A DNA stretch of 64,000 nucleotides from Paenibacillus plantarum (lineage in GTDB: Bacteria > Bacillota > Bacilli > Paenibacillales > NBRC-103111), in the NCBI RefSeq assembly GCF_013141695.1, contig NZ_WHNY01000067.1, positions 397,107 through 461,106 on the forward strand. The letters are read 5' to 3'. Below the pieces are notes generated by a model. That model searched no databases, was not told where the DNA came from, and saw only the letters and a list, made by a program, of their open reading frames with translations. The translations under genes and the position numbers were made by a program. Below, piece by piece: positions 57,416 to 64,000 of this stretch. Each line of letters starts with the position of its first letter. The stretch's first letter is position 1.

Positions 57416-58036
57416 TCATTTTGGCGGGTATAAGCCATGCCATAGAATGTCGATAATTTGCGTAGCGGCTTCCCCCTCATGAGGAAACATTTTATTCCCG
57501 TCGCCATCCGTCGCATGGCCCATCATGAGAAGTGACGTATAGGCACGGGCTATCACGCGTGGATTGACTGGACCGATTTCTCCGGAGTCAATCGACTTCT
57601 GGAATTCGGTTTCGAGCGCATCCAATATGCCTTGTTCGGATTTGCGCATGGCTTTCATTTGCTCCTCGGAAAGTGTGGCCTCCATCTTGCGCATGAACGA
57701 ATGCAGGTCGAAATCGACCGCTTTCAGATGTCCCACTGTAATGCCGAGAAGCCTTTCGCGAAGCGGAGCAGGTTCGCTTAAACGTTGAATGGTTACACGT
57801 CTTACGTTATCCATCAGTTGGATCATGGAGGCTGTAAGCAGGTCGGATTTGGACGGAAAATAGTAATAAACAGATGCTTTCGTTACTTGGCACTCTTTGG
57901 CAATATCGTCCATGGAGACGGACTCGAAGCCACGGGACAAGAATAAGGGAATAGCCGTCATTAAAATTTTCTGATTAAGAGGCATGTCTCCCTGGGAGAC
58001 GCGAGGTCTACCGAGAGCCTTTGATTTTTTTTCCAT
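57416..58036 (-). CDS. TetR/AcrR family regulator
   Basis: About 206 residues. The N-terminal HTH (~20-70: ILMTAIPLFLSRGFESVSMD, then DIAKECQVTKASVYYYFPSK) is canonical; the C-terminal ligand domain is helical. It is divergent from the MMPL exporter at 58158; the 121-base AT-rich gap has several dyads. Such pairs normally work as repressor plus drug or lipid efflux pump. ATG 58036 has SD AGGAG (8 bases). Confidence 0.92.
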   Translation of the reverse strand: MEKKSKALGRPRVSQGDMPLNQKILMTAIPLFLSRGFESVSMDDIAKECQVTKASVYYYFPSKSDLLTASMIQLMDNVRRVTIQRLSEPAPLRERLLGITVGHLKAVDFDLHSFMRKMEATLSEEQMKAMRKSEQGILDALETEFQKSIDSGEIGPVNPRVIARAYTSLLMMGHATDGDGNKMFPHEGEAATQIIDILWHGLYPPK

Positions 58037-58069
58037 AATTGTCACTCCTGAGAGGTTATTAAATATAAC

Positions 58070-58099
58070 TTGATTAATTAACTATATAGTATATATAAT
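58070..58099 (+). promoter_or_regulatory. MMPL promoter with embedded operator
   Basis: TTGATT (58070-58075), 18 bp, TATAAT (58094-58099). The spacer contains the perfect palindrome ACTATATAGT (58081-58090), flanked by ATTAATTA and TAATTAAT. This is where the divergent TetR protein would block polymerase. Confidence 0.6.
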
Positions 58100-58157
58100 T
58101 AATTCTGTTGCGAGATTAATTATAACACTATTTCATTTTGAGGAGAGAGGCTACATC

Positions 58158-60383
58158 ATGCATGAAAATCCTTTTTTCAGTAAAATAGGCGGTATTGTTG
58201 CGGGTCGCCGCAGCAAATGGGTAACATTGGCCGTTTGGATTTTACTTACAGGCATTTTATCTGTCTTTTTACCTAACGTCAATTCACAAGAAAATAATGC
58301 TGCTAGGCAATTGCCATCCGATTCCTGGTCACTTGAAGCAGCAGCGTTGATGAAAGAACAATTCCCAAGTAATGAGGGTGTGCCAGCGCTCGTTGTTTGG
58401 TATCGTGGATCTGGACTGACAGATCAAGATTTGGCAGCTGTTCAAAAGGTTACAAAACAGCTCACGGATACACCATTAGCTGCTCAGAAGGGATTGCCCC
58501 CTTTGCATCAGATGCCTGCTCCTGCGTTAAAAAGCATGGTGTCCAAAGATGGCAAGATACTCGTCTTGCCGATTTCGTTTAACGAAGGGACCGAAACGGA
58601 AATCCTCCAGGAAGGTATGAAGAAGCTGGAAGAGATAACCGTAAGTCAATTAGGCAGTGACCCTTTTGAAGCTAAAATAGAGGAAGATGGTTTACATGCG
58701 CGAATTACAGGCCCAGTGGGCATTCAGACGGATGCAACAGCGCTATTCAAAGGAGCGGATTTTGCTTTACTCATGGCTACCGTGCTGCTTGTTCTCGTTC
58801 TTCTAATCCTGTTATATCGCTCACCGATTCTAGCTATTATTCCCTTAGTAGGTGTAGGGTTTGCGTATGGCATCATTTCACCTATTCTAGGTTACCTCGC
58901 AAAGCAGGGATGGATTACCGTTGACGCGCAGTCAATCTCCATTATGACTGTCCTATTGTTTGGAGCAGGAACGGATTATTGCCTCTTCTTCGTGGCTCGC
59001 TACCGACAGGCCCTATTGGTTGAGAAAGACAAATATACCGCGCTTCGTGTTTCATTCGGTGGCTCAACAGGTGCGATCGGGATGAGTGGACTCACTGTCA
59101 TTGTTTCCTTGTTGGGCTTGCTATTTGCTCATTATGGCTCCAATCATCGGTTCGCAATTCCGTTTAGCGTAGCAATCTTTATTATGGCCGTTGCGAGTCT
59201 AACACTTGTCCCAGCGCTTCTTGCCATTATTGGACGTGTGTCTTTCTACCCGTTCATCCCGTTGACAGCAGAAATGCGAGCAGAGAAAGAAGCGCGCAAG
59301 GGGAAGCGCATTCGCGAGCAAAAGCCTGTTGGTGCTATGAATGCTGCACTAGGGCGAGTGGTAACGGAAAGACCCAAAAGTGTACTCGCAATTTCATTAA
59401 TCATTCTTATTGCTTTAGCAGCTTTCGCTCCTCAAATTAAGTTTACGTATAATATTTTGGAGTCGTTCCCTTCCACAATGCCGTCACGAGAAGGCTTTAG
59501 CTTGTTAGCAGAGCATGTTTCACCGGGATCACTGGCACCAGTCAAAGTGGTCGTTAACACGGAAGGCAAGACGGCAGATGTTCAAGGAGTCCTGTCAAAG
59601 TTACCTTATGTTGAATCGGTTAGTAAACCAGAGGATAGCAAGAAAGACGCCAGTTACAAGGCGTATGAGTTGATTTTTAAGCAAGATCCATACGATTTGG
59701 ATGTAATCAATCGGATTCCTGAGATTCGAAACACCTTGGAACAGAAGCTAGTTGAGGCAGGTATAGCGAATCCGCAGGTTTGGGTAGGAGGAGAGACTGC
59801 CACCCAATATGACACCAAGACCGTCGTGGAGCGGGATACGAAAATAGTTATCCCTGTTGTTATCACGGTTATCGCGATTCTGCTACTCGTGTATTTACGG
59901 TCCATTGTTGCAACCGTCTATCTGATAGCAACGGTACTGCTTTCCTATTACTCGGCGTTAGGTGCTGGGTGGCTCATCCTGCACTATTTCATGGATACAG
60001 CCGCGATCCAAGGATTGATTCCGCTGTATGCATTCGTCTTCCTTGTAGCGTTAGGCGAGGATTATAATATTTTCATGATTTCGAGTATTTGGCAGGAAAG
60101 AAATCGCTTGAAACTGAAGGATGCGATACGTTTAGGCGTTAGTTCAACGAGCAGTGTTATCACTTCAGCAGGATTGATTCTAGCTGGTACCTTTGCAGTT
60201 CTAGCTTCACTGCCGATTCAAGTGCTTGTGCAGTTTGGTGTCATTTGTGCCATCGGTGTTATCTTAGATACTTTCATCGTAAGGCCGTTCCTAGTCCCTT
60301 CCATCACGATGCTGCTTGGTGATGCGGTGTTTTGGCCAAGTAAAGTGAAGCGTGCGCCACTCGCGTCTGGTTCTAAGAATTAA
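58158..60383 (+). CDS. MMPL/RND family transporter (YdfJ-like)
   Basis: 741 residues with two RND halves: TM1 (WVTLAVWILLTGILSVFLP), an extracellular domain, TM2-6 (~195-360), a second TM7 (~410), a second loop domain and TM8-12 (~560-735). The GTDYCLFFVARYRQ and GEDYNIFMISSIWQE motifs carry the proton-relay Asp/Tyr typical of MMPL proteins. Exports lipids or hydrophobic drugs using proton motive force. SD GAGGAGAG. Its promoter carries a dyad likely bound by the divergent TetR. Confidence 0.92.
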   Translation: MHENPFFSKIGGIVAGRRSKWVTLAVWILLTGILSVFLPNVNSQENNAARQLPSDSWSLEAAALMKEQFPSNEGVPALVVWYRGSGLTDQDLAAVQKVTKQLTDTPLAAQKGLPPLHQMPAPALKSMVSKDGKILVLPISFNEGTETEILQEGMKKLEEITVSQLGSDPFEAKIEEDGLHARITGPVGIQTDATALFKGADFALLMATVLLVLVLLILLYRSPILAIIPLVGVGFAYGIISPILGYLAKQGWITVDAQSISIMTVLLFGAGTDYCLFFVARYRQALLVEKDKYTALRVSFGGSTGAIGMSGLTVIVSLLGLLFAHYGSNHRFAIPFSVAIFIMAVASLTLVPALLAIIGRVSFYPFIPLTAEMRAEKEARKGKRIREQKPVGAMNAALGRVVTERPKSVLAISLIILIALAAFAPQIKFTYNILESFPSTMPSREGFSLLAEHVSPGSLAPVKVVVNTEGKTADVQGVLSKLPYVESVSKPEDSKKDASYKAYELIFKQDPYDLDVINRIPEIRNTLEQKLVEAGIANPQVWVGGETATQYDTKTVVERDTKIVIPVVITVIAILLLVYLRSIVATVYLIATVLLSYYSALGAGWLILHYFMDTAAIQGLIPLYAFVFLVALGEDYNIFMISSIWQERNRLKLKDAIRLGVSSTSSVITSAGLILAGTFAVLASLPIQVLVQFGVICAIGVILDTFIVRPFLVPSITMLLGDAVFWPSKVKRAPLASGSKN

Positions 60384-60390
60384 GTATGCA

Positions 60391-60429
60391 AAAAGGAGCT
60401 GTCCGGTTAAATCGCGGACAGCTCCTTTT
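60391..60429 (+). terminator. Rho-independent terminator
   Basis: A 15-bp stem AAAAGGAGCTGTCCG / CGGACAGCTCCTTTT right after the MMPL stop. Confidence 0.9.
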
Positions 60430-60501
60430 AAGTGCGTCTAGCATGGGTGTATTCTATAAGTAGAGGCGTAGTGTAGCCAGTTGAGAAGATAGTTTTTCGA
60501 A

Positions 60502-60685
60502 TAAATGTAAAAAATACAGTTAGTTTTACCGATTTACCTGAGATTAAATGAATAGATGGATAAAGTACATCTAATATGAGGGAGATTGGAAGTATTGTCG
60601 ATTTTGGAGAAAATTAACTGCAGAAAATCCATCTATTGCTCCCTAATGAGGAAAATGGGCAATAATAACAACATAAATCCATTTA
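60502..60685. repeat. Spaced-dyad intergenic element, family 2 (copy E)
   Basis: TAAATGTA at 60502 and TAGATGGA at 60553 (51 bp apart), inverted TCCATCTA at 60628 and TCCATTTA at 60678 (50 bp apart); middle pair 75 bp centre to centre; 184 bp. It lies between convergent genes and beside a 12-bp tandem repeat. Confidence 0.83.
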
Positions 60686-60714
60686 ATTTGTTTGTGGCGG
60701 TGGAGAATGGTTTG

Positions 60715-60774
60715 GCTGGAGAAGTAGCTGGAGAAGTAGCTGGAGAAGTAGCTGGAGAAGTAGCTGGAGAAGTA
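60715..60774. repeat. 12-bp tandem repeat, five perfect copies
   Basis: GCTGGAGAAGTA repeated five times without a mismatch. The plus strand reads Ala-Gly-Glu-Val, the minus strand Ser-Pro-Ala-Thr, but neither frame has a supported start or homology. I regard it as a non-coding microsatellite-like tract. Confidence 0.9.
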
Positions 60775-60808
60775 ATAGTTGAGGCAGATTGGTGAGTCGG
60801 TCGGATGA

Positions 60809-60852
60809 AAAAAACCAGATAACATCCGATAAATCGGATGCTATCTGGTTTA
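60809..60852 (-). terminator. Terminator of the nitroreductase gene
   Basis: AACCAGATA-CATCCGA / TCGGATG-TATCTGGTT with one mismatched pair; plus-strand A-run on the left gives the minus-strand T-run. Confidence 0.85.
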
Positions 60853-60910
60853 GTTAGGTTTACTACGCTGTCACTCATCCTAGAAGGACTCGATAGACAT
60901 TTTTCTTATT

Positions 60911-61558
60911 CTAGTCGATGATTTCAAGAATATCGTCAATTTCTTTACGCGCCATTTTACCAGGCTTATCCTTCGGATAGCCAAGGGAAATGACCATGTT
61001 AATTTGATACTCTGCTGGAATCTCCAGGTATGCTCGGATTTGATCCTGTGCTAACAGCACAGGGCCTGTCATAGGGCATGTAGCGAGTCCTCTAGCGTGC
61101 GCAGCAAGCATCAGGTTCTGCGAAGCTAGGCAAGAGCTCTTGATGCCTTCTTCGGCCCAAACATGATCATCGACCAATTGAATCGGGTCGAAGATGCGAT
61201 CACGGAATTTGGATTCATAAGGTGTCGCCAAACAAATGATGAGAACAGGCGCGTCGGAGAACGCTGTTGCGTAAGGTCCGAAGGATCTCACCAGCATGCG
61301 TGCTTCTCTGGATAGCCCTTTCTCCTCGGCAGCCGCGGCACGTAAATGCAGCTGGTCCCAAGTCAATTGCTCAATATGTTTGATCTTCTCTGTATTTCGA
61401 ATGGCGATAAATTTCCATGTTTGTGAGTTCGTATCGCTGGGAGCATAACGAGCACAGTCGATAATTTCACGAATATCTTCAACTGCGACGGTTTGCTCGG
61501 TAAAGTTGCGGATGCTGCGTCGTTCTAGAACGATGGTTTTGAAATCTTCATACATCAT
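60911..61558 (-). CDS. Nitroreductase family FMN protein
   Basis: About 215 residues. Family motifs are VLERRSIRNFTEQTV (FMN-binding RRS.R.f), ARYAPSDTNSQTWKF (the AP...NsQpW motif), the central GIKSSCLASQNLMLAAHARG and the closing VISLGYPKDKPGKMARK (lgyp). NAD(P)H-dependent reduction of nitro compounds, quinones or similar; the physiological substrate is unknown. Start uncertain: ATG 61558 (MMYEDFKT) is favoured; the frame reaches 61597. Confidence 0.9.
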   Translation of the reverse strand: MMYEDFKTIVLERRSIRNFTEQTVAVEDIREIIDCARYAPSDTNSQTWKFIAIRNTEKIKHIEQLTWDQLHLRAAAAEEKGLSREARMLVRSFGPYATAFSDAPVLIICLATPYESKFRDRIFDPIQLVDDHVWAEEGIKSSCLASQNLMLAAHARGLATCPMTGPVLLAQDQIRAYLEIPAEYQINMVISLGYPKDKPGKMARKEIDDILEIID

Positions 61559-61712
61559 AATAAATGTGTACCTACCTTTGCTGCTCATAATGTTCATCTT
61601 GGATTATTACTTGGTACTAAGACTATATCCTTATTATAGGGGAGATCATCAAGGAGTACAACTGCTGTTACTCCCAATATGCTCAAGTACTAAGGAAGTA
61701 AGCATTGTCTTA

Positions 61713-62891
61713 TCATCGACTAGGAAGGGCTCCCTCATTCTTTTGAAACAAATACGTGCACAGAAAGCCTATAGCTGACGTTATTGATAAGCATGCTGCA
61801 ATCATATAAACGGTACTTCCACCAGCTTCGTTATAGATCCAACCGCCTGCCGTGCCGCTTATCAAACCAGCTATACTAGACCAGGCGACAGCGAATATGG
61901 CTTGACCTGAAGAGCGGTACTCGTCCGGAATAATTTGACTCAAATATCGATTCGCTGTGAAGAGGAAAACACCGAAAGTTAAGCTATGTAGAAGTTGAAT
62001 GCCGATAACCCAAACTGGATCCTGAATGAAACTCATCATGACGAAGCGGAAGGCGTAAATCACGCCAGCAAAGGCAAGTAAGGGTAGTTCCTTGAAGCGA
62101 TGCCCGTGTCTGCTGAGATAGAAAAAGACCGGAATTTCACTGAGTGCGGATGTCATCCACGCATATCCGATGAGTGAATCTGAAGCGCCGAGCTGACGCA
62201 TATACAGTGCTAAGAAGCCATCATTGAACCGATGTGAAACCGACATGATGATTACCAGTGCAAGGAACCAGATGAATTTCTTGGAACGGATAATATTCAC
62301 CATGCCGCCAAAGGCCATTTTTTTGCCGCCTTGACGTGTATCTTTCAGCAGAAAAAGAATGATTAATGTACAGCCTATCGTTATAAAAAGCAAGATAGGT
62401 GTAAGTCCCGTTCCATAGGCTCGTAGGATTAGGCCGAAGCCGCCAGCTGAAACTGCGAAGCCAATGGAGCCATACACGCGGAAAGAGGCATAGCTTTTCC
62501 CACTCGATCGGATATGCAGCATGACTTGACTGTCATTCAAGGAGTTCACGGGCTGTTGGAAGAAGAAAAATGCTGCCAAACAGACATAGAGCAGGGAAAA
62601 CCAACCTGCGGTAGAAACCAAGATGGCAGTGACGAGCTGGCCGAGGATCAGAATAATCATGATTTTCTTGACGGTTTGAAACCGGTCGCTCAGGAACCCC
62701 CACAATAGGTTGGTTGCAATGCCGATCAGTGGTCCGATGGCATAGAGCAAGCCGATTTGGATCTTAGAATATCCTTTATAATCGAAATAAAGCGGGAAAA
62801 AAGTCACGACAATCCCCATCGTCATAAAAAATGAAAAAGTAAACATTTTAAGCAATCGATCATTTCTATCAATCGCATTTGAATTTGCCAA
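61713..62891 (-). CDS. MFS transporter (MFS_1-like/HcaT-type)
   Basis: 392 residues, 12 TM helices. N-terminal MFTFSFFMTMGIVVTFFPLYFD and IGIATNLLWGFLSDRF are typical of the nucleoside/phenylpropionate-permease-like branch (MFS_1_like), and the second half repeats with ALSEIPVFFYLSRHGHRFKE. TTG start with a GGTGATG-type SD. It begins 20 bases after the MATE-like gene on the same strand, so the two are probably one operon. Confidence 0.85.
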   Translation of the reverse strand: MANSNAIDRNDRLLKMFTFSFFMTMGIVVTFFPLYFDYKGYSKIQIGLLYAIGPLIGIATNLLWGFLSDRFQTVKKIMIILILGQLVTAILVSTAGWFSLLYVCLAAFFFFQQPVNSLNDSQVMLHIRSSGKSYASFRVYGSIGFAVSAGGFGLILRAYGTGLTPILLFITIGCTLIILFLLKDTRQGGKKMAFGGMVNIIRSKKFIWFLALVIIMSVSHRFNDGFLALYMRQLGASDSLIGYAWMTSALSEIPVFFYLSRHGHRFKELPLLAFAGVIYAFRFVMMSFIQDPVWVIGIQLLHSLTFGVFLFTANRYLSQIIPDEYRSSGQAIFAVAWSSIAGLISGTAGGWIYNEAGGSTVYMIAACLSITSAIGFLCTYLFQKNEGALPSR

Positions 62892-62911
62892 GCGTAATCA
62901 TCACCATTTCG

Positions 62912-64000
62912 TTACATATTTTCTTGAAGTTGATTAGGTTGTTGCACATCATTAGTTCGTTTGAGCACATAGATGACGACAAGCAGTTCTGCTAACATGC
63001 CCACAGATTGGGCAAGAGCGCCGATCATCCCGTTCCAGCTAGGAACCGTTGCAATGGCAACGAATAAAGTGATTACCGTAATAGTAGCATTCGCAGATTG
63101 CGAGAAAACCATGATTTTTGTTTGGCCGCGCAGCATAATAATCCCATTCATATAATCAAGCCAAGGGAATACAATCGTCATGATCATGAAAATTCGCATG
63201 GCACTTAGGCTTGCTTGCTTCAGCTCTGCGTTTACACCCATGACGTGAGTCATAAACCAAGGGCCGATCGGCGTATAAGCGAGTATGGCAATTAGTGCTC
63301 CTGGAATGAAGCTAAGCAAGAGAATGAATTTTTTGACACGCACAGCATCTTTGCGATAGAAATTTAAGACGATTTGATGTATGTAGGAGAAGAAACTCAT
63401 CACTAACTGTGTTAAGGATCCAGCGATCGCAAAGGATGAGATGGCTAGATGGATATGTGTTGTTTTGCCTAACATTGCATTAATTGATGGTCCAATAATG
63501 ACTGCGATAACAGATGAATATAAGAGCGGTTTGTAAAAGCTGAAAATTTGCTGCTTCGTCTCAATTGGATGATTGGGTGCTTTCTCCGGAATAACATGCT
63601 TGAGTAAGCTTGTCCCCTCCCAAATCGCAACAGCTGCTTCAATGACCATACCAACAAGGAAAATAATGGCGCCAACTTTACCACTGGAGACATTATCCGT
63701 CGTGATGAAATATAAAGATAAGAAATACATCGCGATAATCCGTACGCCCATGCCGATAGTGAGCCATTTGGTACGCATATTGAAAATGATAATTCCGTGA
63801 AATAAACAACGCAAACCAGAGAAGATGCTTACATACATGAGGATGCGATAAACACTTAATGTAGCAGCTAGCATTTCACGTTCTACGCCGAAAAAATAAA
63901 GAAACACCCATTCTCCAACCGGTGTGTAACAGAGTATGAGGCCAAGCAGGATGATACAGGCAAAAACGTATGAGCTGACAACGCCCATGGCACGGAACGA
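62912..64000 (-). CDS. MATE/MurJ-superfamily-like membrane protein (5' end missing)
   Basis: At least 362 residues with ~10 TM helices; the frame runs through the right edge (an ATG at 63988 is followed upstream by open frame). Two related halves, each with YTPVGEWVF / YTPIGPWFM followed by an RI[LF]M segment, suggest the inverted-pair topology of the MATE/MOP flippase superfamily. Substrate unknown; could be a drug or wall-precursor exporter. Operon with the downstream MFS gene. Confidence 0.7.
   Translation of the reverse strand, partial: SFRAMGVVSSYVFACIILLGLILCYTPVGEWVFLYFFGVEREMLAATLSVYRILMYVSIFSGLRCLFHGIIIFNMRTKWLTIGMGVRIIAMYFLSLYFITTDNVSSGKVGAIIFLVGMVIEAAVAIWEGTSLLKHVIPEKAPNHPIETKQQIFSFYKPLLYSSVIAVIIGPSINAMLGKTTHIHLAISSFAIAGSLTQLVMSFFSYIHQIVLNFYRKDAVRVKKFILLLSFIPGALIAILAYTPIGPWFMTHVMGVNAELKQASLSAMRIFMIMTIVFPWLDYMNGIIMLRGQTKIMVFSQSANATITVITLFVAIATVPSWNGMIGALAQSVGMLAELLVVIYVLKRTNDVQQPNQLQENM

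Noticed and set aside
60586..60878. Frames coding (Ala-Gly-Glu-Val)n on plus and (Ser-Pro-Ala-Thr)n on minus
   Set aside because: Both are by-products of the 12-bp tandem repeat; neither has an SD or a domain, and one spans element copy E.

Overview
The window looks like a chromosomal segment of a Paenibacillus-type member of the Bacillota. Shine-Dalgarno sites are strong (AGGAGG and similar), GTG and TTG starts are common, and Rho-independent terminators are abundant. The gene families also fit: SLH-domain wall protein, YtxG/YtxH-like pair, DUF1450, VanZ, HxlR, PadR, BdbC, copper-amine-oxidase-N domains. This is inference from gene content; no 16S or marker comparison was possible. Most of the window is ordinary housekeeping and stress genes in short operons.

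Layout. 1-7.9 kb: end of a flavodoxin-fold reductase, PadR regulator, serine hydrolase, decayed TetR gene, tandem-MerR regulator, DUF5701 protein, sugar dehydrogenase lipoprotein, YVTN propeller protein (apparently with an ATT start) and a membrane-anchored phosphoesterase. 8-12 kb is the accessory patch: a putative secreted metallopeptidase with an eCIS-cargo-like N-terminus, a RelE/Phd toxin-antitoxin pair with a 37-bp palindromic operator, tRNA-Ala fragments, three copies of a ~125-bp repeat, a broken Rpn nuclease gene and an intact tRNA-Ala(GGC). 12-29 kb: membrane and small proteins, SgrR-like regulator, acyltransferase, Fe-S-type regulator, HtrA protease, SLH protein, KDPG aldolase, YtxG/H-like pair, XRE-LytTR regulator, BdbC, polysaccharide deacetylase, glutamate racemase, M14 peptidase. 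29.6-30.5 kb: a decayed collagen-like minisatellite. 31-47 kb: FAD oxidoreductase/AraC pair, map/AI-2E operon, HxlR, HesB-like/DUF1450 pair, GPx, MFS, a c-di-GMP-I riboswitch, DHH phosphoesterase, VOC, RNA methyltransferase. 47-64 kb: CapA, FAH-family, HD-GYP, DUF92, PepF, a TerC gene under a yybP-ykoY riboswitch, cold-shock protein, TetR/MMPL efflux pair, nitroreductase, MFS, and a MATE-like gene running off the right edge.

Most notable: five intergenic elements (2522-2706, 30213-30397, 43794-43978, 46392-46576, 60502-60685) fall into two sequence families but share one rigid geometry. Each has two direct ~8-10 bp motifs 50-51 bp apart, then, 75 bp centre to centre, two inverted copies 50-51 bp apart, for a total of 184-185 bp. 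Four of the five lie between convergent genes. I do not recognise this as a named element.

Regulatory logic visible in sequence: c-di-GMP signalling (riboswitch at 40.2 kb, HD-GYP phosphodiesterase at 50 kb), Mn2+-type control of terC, and palindromic operators upstream of phd/relE, HxlR, PadR/hydrolase and TetR/MMPL. All coordinates and counts were read by eye from the sequence; family calls are from motif recognition, not database searches.
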